A stretch of DNA of 12,080 nucleotides from Chloroflexota bacterium. GTDB taxonomy: Bacteria > Chloroflexota > Anaerolineae > Anaerolineales > E44-bin32. The notes under the pieces were generated by a model. That model saw only the letters and a list, made by a program, of their open reading frames with translations, did not search any database and was not told the DNA's origin. The DNA lies in assembly GCA_026390045.1 (NCBI GenBank), contig JAPLGR010000189.1:1-12080 (forward strand), in the 5' to 3' direction. The position numbers were made by a program, and so were the translations under genes. Shown in pieces: positions 1 to 6,917 of this stretch. Numbering within the stretch: position 1 is the first letter of the stretch; each line of letters starts with the position of its first letter.

Positions 1-467
1 CGCTGGGCATCAGCCCGGGCGCGCGCCGTCGGATCACCGAGGGTCTCCTCAACGAAGAATCGCAGCGCGCGGCCCAGCGTCATGTGCTGCTTCCATTGCC
101 CGCTGCGGTAGACGAACCTGCCCTCCAGATTCACGGTTTCGATGACGACCACGCCGCTCGGCGTCAGAAGCACATGATCGGCGGGGAGCAGGTAGTGGTA
201 GATGCGGCACGGGTCCGCCAGACCCTTGAGCGCCAACGACAGCGTGTCTTCGGGTCGAGGCTTCTTGACCCAGCGGTTGGCGAAGTAGATGCCCACGCTC
301 GAGACGACGAAACCGGCGAAGACCAGGACGGCGGTGAGCGTTGCCCAATCCGGCTTGGACATGGACAGGACGACTGATCCAAGGATGATTGCCAAGCCCC
401 CCAAACTCGCCACATGCGAGGCCGTGGCGCGGCGGCGGAGCCGTTCACGATCGATGATGACCTTCAT
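1..467 (-). CDS. Membrane-anchored NERD-like domain protein, C-terminus cut off by the window edge
   Basis: The frame is open from the ATG at 467 to the left edge, about 155 codons with no stop. Two hydrophobic segments are visible, about residues 19-37 and 41-63. A basic KK-P-R linker follows, then a stretch ending DHVLLTPSGVVVIETVNLEG (97-116). That pattern (a buried strand, P-x-GV-hydrophobic-E/D, then N-x-x-G) is the hallmark of the NERD nuclease-related domain. In canonical NERD proteins the acidic residue is followed by x-Lys. Here E110-T-V112 has Val in place of Lys, so nuclease activity is doubtful. The start overlaps the stop of the kinase gene in an ATGA tetranucleotide, implying translational coupling. 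A GGAGG lies 14 bases upstream, inside the kinase gene, which is longer than ideal spacing. The topology implies a membrane anchor with the domain on one face. The cellular role is unknown. Confidence 0.75.
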   Translation of the reverse strand, partial: MKVIIDRERLRRRATASHVASLGGLAIILGSVVLSMSKPDWATLTAVLVFAGFVVSSVGIYFANRWVKKPRPEDTLSLALKGLADPCRIYHYLLPADHVLLTPSGVVVIETVNLEGRFVYRSGQWKQHMTLGRALRFFVEETLGDPTARARADAQ

Positions 468-1999
468 GGCGTGGTGTGCATCCTCCGAAAAATCGGCGCG
501 AGCGCTTCGTACACCTGCCGATACTCCTCATACATCTGCCCGTAGCGGCGTGCAAGGGCGGGGCGAGGTTCGACGGTGCGCTGAATGCGGATAAGTTCGT
601 CGACAGCATCCATGTTCGGATACACGCCCATTCCCACGGCGACGGTCAGCGCCGCGCCCATCGCGCCGGCTTCGAGCGGGTGCTCGACGATGTGCAGCTG
701 GCGGCCCATCACGTCGCTCAGGATCTGCGTCCACACCGGGCTCGTGCTCCCGCCGCCGATGGCGTTGAGGGCGCCGATCGGCAAGCCGAGCGATTCGATC
801 GACTCGCAGATCCAGCGCATGTGATAGGCGACGCCCTCCATGACGGCGCGCGCCAAGTGGGCTTTGGTGTGCGAGAGGGTCAGTCCCACCCATGCGCCGC
901 GCGCATAGTGATCGAGAACCGGTGCCCGCTCGCCCGAAAGCCACGGGGCGAACAGCAGGCGGTCTGACCCAGGCTCGACGGAGTCCACCATCTGGCTCAA
1001 CACCTGATAGGTGGACATGCCAGACTGCTCGGCTTGCCGGGCCTCCTCCTGGCAGAACGCATCCCGGAACCACATCAGCGCGCCCCCGCCGGTCTCCATC
1101 TCGCCCGCCAGGATCCAACGCTTCGGATCGATGTGGTTGAGCCCCCAGTACGGCTTGATGGGATCGTTGACGAACGGCGCGATCGACAACCCGACCCAGG
1201 TGGCGGTGCCGACGCTCAGGTGTGCCTTACCGATGGCGTTGGCGCCGGAGCCGGACTGGGCGACCGCCACATCCCCGGCGCAGATCACAACCGGCGTCCC
1301 CGCGAGCAGACCCGTGGCCTTCGCCGCCTGAGGGGTGACCTCGCCGATGACATCCGTGCATGGGAAAGCGTCGGGCAGCATCTCGATTGGGATGCCGAGC
1401 CGCCGGCAAGCCGGCTCCGACCAAGTCTTGCGCTGCGGGTCGAAAAGGAAATAGGCGGACGCGCCGTGCCAGTCCGTCGCAACCTTCCCGGTCAACTGGA
1501 AGATGATGTACTCCTTGCAGTCCAGGAGCTTCCAGGTGCGGGACCACAGATCGGGCCGTTCTTCTTTCAGCCACAGGATCTTGGGAATGATGTCCTTGGC
1601 GGTGGGGATATTGCCCGTGTGCTGGAAAAGGAAGGACGGCGTATCGCCGGAGAGAACTCGATCGGCCTGAGCCGTGCTGCGCAGGTCCAGCCAGCTGAGC
1701 ATTGGGGAAACGGGGCGGCAGGCTTCGTCAACCGGCAGCAGGTTGAACATCTGCGCCGAGATGCCGACGCCGAGGATGCGCGCCGGATCGGTTCCGCTTT
1801 CCTCCAGGACGGTCCGGGTGGTGGCGGCAACCGCCTGCCAGAGCTCCTCGGGATCCTGCTCAGCCCACTCGGCCTGGGGATAGTTCACGGGGTAGGGGCG
1901 GTAGGCGGAGTGGATGACCCGGCCCTGCAGGTCAGTCAGGACCGCCTTGTCCCCCCCGGTGCCCGTGTCGTGTGCCAGCAGATAGGCTTTGTCGGTCAT
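464..1999 (-). CDS. FGGY-family carbohydrate kinase (xylulokinase-like)
   Basis: This 511-residue protein has the two-domain sugar-kinase layout and usual length of the FGGY family (ATP-dependent phosphorylation of a sugar or polyol in the cytoplasm). The N-terminal phosphate loop is D11-T-G-T-G-G-D-K18. The WLDLRS segment lies at 103-108 and the catalytic base is D243 in ICAGD. PWLSGERAP (352-360) and the adenosine-binding AIGGGSTSPVW (413-423) are family signatures. Xylulokinases such as E. coli XylB carry Met-His-Gly in the sugar site. Here the equivalent is M84-F85-N86, so the substrate may not be D-xylulose, and I give no gene symbol. The start is the ATG at 1999. A GGGAGGG at 2018-2012 lies about 12 bases upstream, a little far. 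The gap to the nucleotidyltransferase gene is 30 bases and the downstream gene overlaps by 4, so it sits inside an operon. Confidence 0.9.
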   Translation of the reverse strand: MTDKAYLLAHDTGTGGDKAVLTDLQGRVIHSAYRPYPVNYPQAEWAEQDPEELWQAVAATTRTVLEESGTDPARILGVGISAQMFNLLPVDEACRPVSPMLSWLDLRSTAQADRVLSGDTPSFLFQHTGNIPTAKDIIPKILWLKEERPDLWSRTWKLLDCKEYIIFQLTGKVATDWHGASAYFLFDPQRKTWSEPACRRLGIPIEMLPDAFPCTDVIGEVTPQAAKATGLLAGTPVVICAGDVAVAQSGSGANAIGKAHLSVGTATWVGLSIAPFVNDPIKPYWGLNHIDPKRWILAGEMETGGGALMWFRDAFCQEEARQAEQSGMSTYQVLSQMVDSVEPGSDRLLFAPWLSGERAPVLDHYARGAWVGLTLSHTKAHLARAVMEGVAYHMRWICESIESLGLPIGALNAIGGGSTSPVWTQILSDVMGRQLHIVEHPLEAGAMGAALTVAVGMGVYPNMDAVDELIRIQRTVEPRPALARRYGQMYEEYRQVYEALAPIFRRMHTTP

Positions 2000-2029
2000 C
2001 CGGCAGGCAAGCCCTCCCGGGGCTGATGC

Positions 2030-2809
2030 TCAGCGCAGTAGCTCCTCGACTTCCTTGTACCACTTGACGCGCTCGCCGACCGCGGCGCGCATCTTCCAGC
2101 GGCGCGACTTGGGAGCGGCGTCGACCCTGGCGCGCAGCTCATGAACGCGATGGGTGACGATGCGCACGTCCTCGGCGTCCAATTGCGGATACTGGGCGAG
2201 GACCTCGAGTACGGTGTCGAGGTTGCCGGACAGCGTTCGCCACCAGCCCCAATCGTCGGAGGTGAAGCCGCAAATGATCTCGGCGTTGATGGTCTGATCG
2301 TCTCCTTCGCCGACGGGATGCTCGCGCAGGAGCATGATCGTGTCGATCAGGTCCTTCTCATTGATGCGGACGATCTGCATCTTCTCGAGCAGGAGCTCGG
2401 CCAGGGGCATCGTGGGCCGGTCCGCCTCCAGGCGGCCGAGGAAGGGCAGGGGGTGGCAGAAGTCCAGCTTGTCGAGGAAGACGTCGATGTGCCGGCCGAA
2501 CTGCGGATCGTGGAAGATCAGGCGGCCCTCGCCGAACAGGCGGGTGACCATCTTGTCTTCCTCATAGCCGGCCTCGGTGAGGAAACGGAGGATGGCCTTG
2601 AAGTCGCGGCTGTAGCCGACGAAGTCGATGTCGGTGAAGACGCGCCCCAATGCTTCCTGGAGCCGGCCGTATTCGGGGCAGTGCGTTCGAAACGCCAGCG
2701 CGCCGATCAGGCGCAGGGAAAGGCCGCGGTTCTCCGGGTTGTCCATGGCCTCCAGGAGGCGCGTACGCTCGGCCAAGAATTCCCCCTGGATCTCACCGTA
2801 CACTCCCAT
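2030..2809 (-). CDS. Nucleotidyltransferase-fold protein, AbiEii/DUF1814-like
   Basis: This 259-residue soluble protein shows the nucleotidyltransferase core. A G36-A-L-A-F segment is followed by F58-T-D60-I-D62-F (the metal-binding DxD) and a third acidic residue, D109, in HIDVFLDKL. The helical part then reads E138-L-L-L-E-K143-M, with a Lys-Asp pair (K152-D153-L-I-D) on the next helix. That order of motifs resembles AbiEii (DUF1814) enzymes, which transfer nucleotides to RNA or protein targets. The G-A-L-A-F segment departs from the usual GG-T-A-L. No AbiEi-type antitoxin is present next to it, so a toxin-antitoxin role is not supported; a housekeeping or modification role is equally possible. 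GGAGGG at 2820-2815 lies 5 bases before the ATG. It is 27 bases downstream of the phosphoesterase gene and 30 bases upstream of the kinase gene, so probably co-transcribed. Confidence 0.75.
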   Translation of the reverse strand: MGVYGEIQGEFLAERTRLLEAMDNPENRGLSLRLIGALAFRTHCPEYGRLQEALGRVFTDIDFVGYSRDFKAILRFLTEAGYEEDKMVTRLFGEGRLIFHDPQFGRHIDVFLDKLDFCHPLPFLGRLEADRPTMPLAELLLEKMQIVRINEKDLIDTIMLLREHPVGEGDDQTINAEIICGFTSDDWGWWRTLSGNLDTVLEVLAQYPQLDAEDVRIVTHRVHELRARVDAAPKSRRWKMRAAVGERVKWYKEVEELLR

Positions 2810-2836
2810 GCCATCCCTCCGCTGCTACCGTTGGCC

Positions 2837-3790
2837 TCAGGCCGAGATCAGCATGTGCCCCTTGACCTTGTCGCGCTCAAGGTTGAGGATAGCCGCCTTC
2901 ATGATCCCCTCGGCATACTCGCTGCCGGCGTTGATGCACAGCGTGCGGCCGATGCGCGTATGGCCGGGCGCCTCGTGGATGTGCCCGTGGAGCGTTACCA
3001 TCGGCTGGACGCGCTCGATCAGCCGCCGGACGGCCGGGCTGCCCACGGGCTTGGTCATCACCTGTCCCCCGCGGGCCACGATCTTCAGGTTCTCATCCAG
3101 CTCGGGGCACACGTCGATCCCCGAATCGTAGGGCGGGACGTGCAGCGCCATCACCGCCGTCGCCGGGCGCTCAAGGAGCGCGGCGACCTGTTCGAGGCGC
3201 GCCTCGAGTGCGTCCTCCTCAAGGTCACGCGCACAGCGCCACGGGGTCATGTTGGCGTTGGACAGGCCCACCAGCTCGTGGTCGTCGTCAAGCATGAAGC
3301 GCTTGTGGTCCGGATTCCCGACGGAGGGGAACTCGTCGATCACCCGGTCGATGGACTGCAGGTCGTCGTTGCCCGGCATGAAGTACAGCTTGATGCCTTG
3401 CGGGGTGAGCTTCTCATCGGCCAGCGTCAGCCACTGGCGGACGCGGTCGCACATGGCGCGCTCGAAGCGCGCGCTCATCTTGGAGGCGTCCGCCTCCAGC
3501 GCGTCCGCTTCATCCTGCTCGAGGACCAGCGGGTAGAAGCCCACGTTGCTGATCGTCTGCTTGAGTTTCTCGAGCTCGGCGGGGGTCGATGGCTGCTCGC
3601 GCCGGTTGAACAGGAATCCCTCGTAACGGCCGCCGCCCTTGTGGACGATGGGGATCATCGCCTTGCCGGTGACGTCCCCGCCCACGATCAGCGCCTGCGC
3701 CTTGTACTGCAGCCCCGCGGCCAGGAATTTGCGGAAGAAGGCCTCCGACCCGTGAAAGTCGGTGGCGAATAGCACGCGCGTCATACCCAT
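2837..3790 (-). CDS. Calcineurin-like metallophosphoesterase
   Basis: A two-metal phosphoesterase of 317 residues (numbered from the ATG at 3790). The metal-ligand series is in the expected order: D11-F-H13, G38-D39, G140-N141-D142, H217, and G269-H270-I-H272. The third motif is GND rather than the usual GNH, so the His that usually assists the leaving group is replaced by Asp, as also happens in some family members. About 90 residues between the second and third motifs form an insertion rich in charged residues. Substrate cannot be deduced; the family includes phosphodiesterases and protein phosphatases. AGGTG at 3802-3798 sits 7 bases before the ATG at 3790; the ATG at 3784 (315 residues) is a good alternative because conservation would begin at M-T-R-V-L. 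It leads the tight four-gene cluster and is separated from the permease gene by a hairpin-rich gap. Confidence 0.88.
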   Translation of the reverse strand: MGMTRVLFATDFHGSEAFFRKFLAAGLQYKAQALIVGGDVTGKAMIPIVHKGGGRYEGFLFNRREQPSTPAELEKLKQTISNVGFYPLVLEQDEADALEADASKMSARFERAMCDRVRQWLTLADEKLTPQGIKLYFMPGNDDLQSIDRVIDEFPSVGNPDHKRFMLDDDHELVGLSNANMTPWRCARDLEEDALEARLEQVAALLERPATAVMALHVPPYDSGIDVCPELDENLKIVARGGQVMTKPVGSPAVRRLIERVQPMVTLHGHIHEAPGHTRIGRTLCINAGSEYAEGIMKAAILNLERDKVKGHMLISA

Positions 3791-3805
3791 CAGCCTGCAC
3801 CTCAC

Positions 3806-3850
3806 AAAAGGCCCTGCGGAGGCCTCGGACGAATCCTGCCTCCGCGGGGC
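3806..3850 (-). terminator. Terminator-like hairpin upstream of the phosphoesterase gene
   Basis: GCCCTGCGGAGGC (3811-3823) pairs with GCCTCCGCGGGGC (3838-3850), giving 13 pairs including one wobble around a 14-base loop. On the minus strand the stem is followed by C and then TTTT (3809-3806). This is the layout of a weak rho-independent terminator for the permease transcript, or of an attenuator just ahead of the phosphoesterase start. Confidence 0.55.
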
Positions 3851-3879
3851 CTGAACCGATGTCCGTCCTTCCAGGACAG

Positions 3880-3918
3880 CCTGACGGCCGGAGAGGGGAT
3901 GCCTCTCCGGCCGTCAGG
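3880..3918. repeat. 17-bp perfect inverted repeat after the permease stop
   Basis: CCTGACGGCCGGAGAGG (3880-3896) and its exact complement (3902-3918) flank a 5-base loop. It lies 17 bases past the permease stop codon. No T-run follows on either strand, so it is not a classical intrinsic terminator. It could block 3'-exonucleases, help factor-dependent termination, or be a protein-binding site. A smaller hairpin (GTCCT 3865-3869, AGGAC 3873-3877) lies next to it. Confidence 0.8.
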
Positions 3919-3935
3919 ATACACCCATTCGCCGG

Positions 3936-5552
3936 CTAGACGGGCGGAATGGACTGGAACGTCCAGTTGATGTCGATGCCCTCGTTCTTCATGCGGTACC
4001 AGCGGGCGAAGTAGAACACCGCCAGCCCGGTGATCACCAACCCAGCCAGGATCAGCAGCTTGGTCGTGCTGATGCCGCCGCCGACCGCCGGGTAGATGAA
4101 CGACGCCACGACCATCCACACCATGTAGAGCAGAGTGATGGCGCCAACGATCGTGATGACCGGGAACCCGCCGATCTTCCGCCGTACCATGGCGCTGGCG
4201 TTCTCAAACAGGTCCTTCTTGAGGAACGGGAACAGCGTCATGGCCGTCACCGGCACGAACATCGTACACACGGCGAAGAAGACGAAGTTGAGCTGCGCAC
4301 CCATCACGCTGCCCAGCGCCGCGTCGATGACGCCGATCTCGGCGAGGATCGTGATGATCAGGATGGCCCAGATCGGGCTGTGCAGCTTCGGGTGGACCCA
4401 GCAGATGCGCTCCGGGATCAGCCGGTCGAACGACCAGGCGAAGACGATTCGGCTGCAGTAGAAGAAGTAGGTCTGCGCCAGGTTGATCAGCGTGTAGATC
4501 CACACGATGGCCACGATCAAGATCAGGATGAAGTTCGGGCTGACGACGGCCGCGTAGAAGGTGATGAAAGGCATCGCCGCCACGCCGGCCGCTGGTGTCT
4601 GGCCCAGGAAGCTTTCGGCCGCGATCCACTCTAGCGGAACCAGCCGTTGTAGCAGAAGAGCGCCGACGACGAAGATCGCCCACGTGGCGATCAGCGACGA
4701 CCACGAGCCGGCCAGCAGCGTCGTCTCCGCCTGCTTGACCTCGCCGGCGAAGAACGTCGGGATGTAGTAGCCGTAGAACACCCAGAAGCCCATGATCAGC
4801 CCGGCCAGCGTCATGACTGCCACGTTCGGGTTGATCACCATCCCGTTCGCTTCCGCCAGGGCGACGCGGCCCTCATAACTGCCGGCGCCCATGAACTTGT
4901 CCCAGGCCGCCGGGAACGAATCCGCCGGCGCCGTGCCCAGCTGGAAGTACAGGATCGCCCAGGCCAGCAGGCCCAGGAAGAACCCGACTTCCAGGATGCG
5001 CACAATCGTCCGGGTGGGAAGGATCATCAGCAGGAAAGTGATGATCGTGCACACCGTCCCGATGACGATGATGCCGACCCTGCTCGACGACCATCCGGCG
5101 AACTCGACCAGGGCCGGATTGTTGAAGATGATCCCCATCGTGCGGGCCAGCGTTGGGACCGCCGTGGACGGGATCCAGGCGATCAGTGACCCGGCGACCA
5201 TCCCGCTGAAGATGACCAGCGTCCAGCTGGCAGCGAACGCCAGAGGGGCGCTCAGCACGCGGCTGCCCAGCGTGTAGTCGGCCGCCGAGCGAGGCATGGT
5301 GGCCCCGATCGCGGAGTAGGTGTAGGCATGGAAGAGGCAGAAGAACATGGCGACCGTGAGCACGCCAATGATGCTGCTGCCCGGCCACACGCCTGCGATC
5401 CACGAGTACGGGATCAAGCCTGAGGATGACAAGCTGATGCAGTGGACACCGAAGACCATCGCACCGAACACGCCGATGGTTCGGATCAGGCCGGAGCTCT
5501 TGCGAGCGTAGAGCTTGCGATCGCCTCCGGCTGGTGCAACCATCTCGGCCAT
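3936..5552 (-). CDS. APC-superfamily amino acid/amine permease
   Basis: A 538-residue polytopic membrane protein with about 12 hydrophobic segments, roughly at 24-46, 59-83, 103-128, 158-178, 186-205, 245-268, 283-305, 330-358, 393-410, 418-441, 463-487 and 498-516. Signatures of the amino acid-polyamine-organocation superfamily are visible. PRSAADYTLGSR (87-98) precedes TM3, GEVKQAE (270-276) follows TM6, and FDRLIPE with HPKLHSPIW (375-395) lies in the conserved loop before TM9. Such proteins import amino acids or amines by proton or sodium symport, or exchange. The exact substrate is not readable. The start is the ATG at 5552, because AGGAGG (5567-5562) lies 9 bases upstream. The same frame stays open to a GTG at 5630, but that stretch looks non-coding. 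A terminator-like gap separates it from the phosphoesterase gene, so it may be its own transcript. Confidence 0.9.
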   Translation of the reverse strand: MAEMVAPAGGDRKLYARKSSGLIRTIGVFGAMVFGVHCISLSSSGLIPYSWIAGVWPGSSIIGVLTVAMFFCLFHAYTYSAIGATMPRSAADYTLGSRVLSAPLAFAASWTLVIFSGMVAGSLIAWIPSTAVPTLARTMGIIFNNPALVEFAGWSSSRVGIIVIGTVCTIITFLLMILPTRTIVRILEVGFFLGLLAWAILYFQLGTAPADSFPAAWDKFMGAGSYEGRVALAEANGMVINPNVAVMTLAGLIMGFWVFYGYYIPTFFAGEVKQAETTLLAGSWSSLIATWAIFVVGALLLQRLVPLEWIAAESFLGQTPAAGVAAMPFITFYAAVVSPNFILILIVAIVWIYTLINLAQTYFFYCSRIVFAWSFDRLIPERICWVHPKLHSPIWAILIITILAEIGVIDAALGSVMGAQLNFVFFAVCTMFVPVTAMTLFPFLKKDLFENASAMVRRKIGGFPVITIVGAITLLYMVWMVVASFIYPAVGGGISTTKLLILAGLVITGLAVFYFARWYRMKNEGIDINWTFQSIPPV

Positions 5553-5616
5553 AATGGCATTCCTCCTCGAATCATTCTCGGATGGTTCGATCTTCACACC
5601 AACAAATGGCCGGTGA

Positions 5617-5625
5617 CACCTCCTT
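5617..5625 (-). promoter_or_regulatory. Strong Shine-Dalgarno sequence without an obvious start codon
   Basis: On the minus strand this reads AAGGAGGTG, a near-perfect complement of the 16S rRNA 3' end, followed by TCACC. No ATG or GTG follows at a usable distance (the nearest in-frame GTG is 18 or more bases away), and the true permease start has its own site at 5567-5562. It may be a standby ribosome-loading site, part of a structured leader, or chance. Confidence 0.35.
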
Positions 5626-5648
5626 CCCACCCCGGCGCAGACCGGGAT

Positions 5649-5663
5649 GAGTCATTGTGACTC
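5649..5663. promoter_or_regulatory. Operator-like palindrome or small hairpin in the permease leader
   Basis: GAGTCA-TTG-TGACTC is a perfect 6-bp inverted repeat about 100 bases upstream of the permease start. As DNA it could bind a dimeric regulator. As RNA it would form a hairpin with a 3-base loop, next to a second stem CCCGG/CCGGG at 5631-5646. Confidence 0.4.
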
Positions 5664-5858
5664 CGCAGCGCGGCGCCGGCATGCACCGTCAGCGGTGTGG
5701 TCCCCTTGACCGGCTTGTCGTCCCACGCCACCCGGGCGCACACAGCGCTCGACGTGACAGTGGACTCATGCCTGCAGGCCACCGGGCAGCTGAAGCATAA
5801 GCGAGTGAGCGGTGAGGGAAGCAGCCGGCTGCATCGAACGTCATCACTCCAGGCGGGA

Positions 5859-5891
5859 CGGGGAGGAGTCCATACGCGCGATCCCTCCCCG
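5859..5891. repeat. Hairpin in the permease upstream region
   Basis: CGGGGAGG (5859-5866) pairs perfectly with CCTCCCCG (5884-5891) around a 17-base loop. No T-run follows on either strand. If transcription starts near 6113, this would lie in the untranslated leader of the permease mRNA. Confidence 0.45.
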
Positions 5892-6119
5892 CGTTACCAG
5901 ATGCCCATCCGTGGGGCGGCTTCGTGGCCTGCGAGACTGAGTTGGCGATGATAACCACGCCGCACCAGTGTGCCGTTCCTGACTCGAATGAGCCACTCGG
6001 CGTCGTGCGCCGACGGCCTACAATGGAACCCTCGGGCAATCGGACTAGTTCGTGGTATACACGCCGATAGCGTAGGCGAGGGATCTCCGGCAGATGGCCT
6101 GGCGCTGATCTTCCCACCT

Positions 6120-6149
6120 ATTATAGGGATGGAATCGTTTGGGGGGCAA
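6120..6149 (-). promoter_or_regulatory. Possible promoter for the leftward permease transcript
   Basis: On the minus strand TTGCCC (6149-6144), an 18-base spacer and a perfect TATAAT (6125-6120) form a plausible sigma-70-type promoter. The start point would be near 6113, leaving a leader of about 560 bases before the permease start at 5552. The -35 matches only 4 of 6 consensus positions, so this is a candidate only. Confidence 0.4.
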
Positions 6150-6242
6150 GGAAAAAGTCGCCTCCCACCGGACGATTGGCAGGAGCCTGAGCAGATGCTC
6201 ACGACAGCCCGCCGTCGTCGTTGAGGTTAGCATGGAGTCAGC

Positions 6243-6761
6243 ATGCACATTCTGAGACGTGCCATAGGCCCGTGGCAGGCAAGGCGTGCGGCCGACGCCG
6301 AAAGAGACATCCGTGACTGGCACGAGGCCTGTCTGGTCGTGGTCGCGGGCTGTGCCAAGGGCCTTCGGGACCCCCAACTGCCTCGCGCCGACATCGGCGT
6401 GACGCTGGACAACGTTGACAGGGCGTTCTTCCGCGTGCGCGACGCTGGGTCTGGCGCCCAGCAGGCACTGCGGCGGCGGGCCCCCGAGCTGAGGACCCGG
6501 ATCCGCCGCTGCACGGAGGCGCTCGTCGAGTTGCGGAACGACACCGCCCGCTTCTTGATTCGTGCCCAGGGGCCCACGCCGCCTTACCTGCAGAAGCAGG
6601 AGACTGCCACGGGCCAGCCGGAGGCCTACCAGCGGGCACTGCAAGACGTCGGTCAAGCAGCCATGGCGCGCTCGCTGGCTGTCGAGCGCGACCTGGACCA
6701 GCTGTGGGCGGACCTGCAGCTGATGCTCACCCAGCCCACCGAGCCGTCTGCGCAAAGCTAG
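6243..6761 (+). CDS. Hypothetical protein, 172 residues, unrecognised
   Basis: I do not recognise this protein. It is 172 residues, has no signal peptide or membrane segment, and looks mostly alpha-helical with a charged, Arg/Ala/Asp/Gln-rich make-up. A central segment (about 75-108) is dense in Arg and Glu and could form a coiled coil. Codon use is G/C-rich in third positions, as in a real gene here, though the first 25 codons contain several AGA, AGG and ATA codons that rpoB avoids. GGAG at 6234-6237 lies 5 bases before the ATG. It stands alone between the strand switch and the rpoB promoter. Synteny with rpoB in relatives would be the simplest test of whether it is conserved or a recent insertion. 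Confidence 0.65.
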   Translation: MHILRRAIGPWQARRAADAERDIRDWHEACLVVVAGCAKGLRDPQLPRADIGVTLDNVDRAFFRVRDAGSGAQQALRRRAPELRTRIRRCTEALVELRNDTARFLIRAQGPTPPYLQKQETATGQPEAYQRALQDVGQAAMARSLAVERDLDQLWADLQLMLTQPTEPSAQS

Positions 6762-6789
6762 CCGCGCAGGGAAAGCTCGCCTACGCCGG

Positions 6790-6806
6790 GCCCCGGGTTC
6801 TGGGGC
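6790..6806 (+). terminator. Weak hairpin between the 6243 gene and the rpoB promoter
   Basis: GCCCC (6790-6794) pairs with GGGGC (6802-6806) around a 7-base loop, ending exactly where the rpoB -35 begins. There is no T-run, so termination would need a factor. It may simply reflect GC-rich sequence. Confidence 0.3.
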
Positions 6807-6835
6807 TTGACGGCCCCCGATTCCGGTGATATTAT
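6807..6835 (+). promoter_or_regulatory. rpoB promoter, near-consensus with extended -10
   Basis: TTGACG (6807-6812), a 17-base spacer and TATTAT (6830-6835) match the housekeeping consensus at 5 of 6 positions in each hexamer. TGA immediately before the -10 supplies the extended -10 TGn. Transcription should begin near 6842, leaving a leader of about 120 bases. This promoter gives rpoB its own transcript, independent of the gene before it. Confidence 0.8.
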
Positions 6836-6856
6836 GTCTTTTTGCAATCCACGGGC

Positions 6857-6917
6857 GCCTCCCGAGAGGCCTGCGGGAAACGGTCTGCCAGCGCGGCAGA
6901 TGGTTCCCCGCGCTTTT
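6857..6917 (+). promoter_or_regulatory. Structured rpoB leader with attenuator-like hairpin
   Basis: A small stem GCCTC/GAGGC (6857-6870) with a 4-base loop is followed by a long imperfect hairpin at 6873-6911. Its base is GCGGG (6873-6877) with CCCGC (6907-6911), and A-A-C pairs with G-T-T in the middle. The top is a perfect TCTGCC/GGCAGA stem (6884-6889, 6895-6900) with a 5-base loop. TTTT lies at 6914-6917, three bases after the stem. This looks like a weak intrinsic terminator inside the leader, suited to attenuation of rpoB. Confidence 0.55.

Larger units (their letters stand above)
5553..6242. other. 690-base gene-free region between the leftward and rightward units
   Basis: I see no convincing gene, tRNA or known riboswitch here. 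Frames that stay open on either strand give low-complexity Arg/Pro/Ser-rich translations with no family resemblance. What it does hold: a possible minus-strand promoter (6149-6120), hairpins at 5859-5891, 5684-5697, 5649-5663 and 5631-5646, and a 12-bp palindrome GCAGCCGGCTGC at 5821-5832. There is also a smaller stem CGGCG/CGCCG at 5998-6012. The right end carries the ribosome-binding site of the 6243 gene. Confidence 0.7.

Noticed and set aside
2141..3772. 543-codon plus-strand open frame
   Set aside because: It lies antisense to the nucleotidyltransferase and phosphoesterase genes, whose motifs are clear. The translation has no family pattern; long antisense frames are common in high-GC DNA.
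5570..5600. tRNA-like GGTTCGATC element
   Set aside because: The flanking bases do not pair as a T-arm and no acceptor stem or anticodon arm can be built around it.
5701..5760. T-box-like GGGTGG on the minus strand upstream of the permease
   Set aside because: The conserved ACCGCG continuation is absent and there is no specifier stem that I can identify.
5689..6117. 142-codon minus-strand open frame starting near the candidate promoter
   Set aside because: No ribosome-binding site and an Arg/Pro/Ser-rich translation without motifs; more likely untranslated leader.
6045..6755. 236-codon minus-strand open frame over the 6243 gene
   Set aside because: The plus-strand frame has better codon use, a ribosome-binding site and a more protein-like composition. 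The minus frame has an Arg/Pro/Leu-rich shadow composition.
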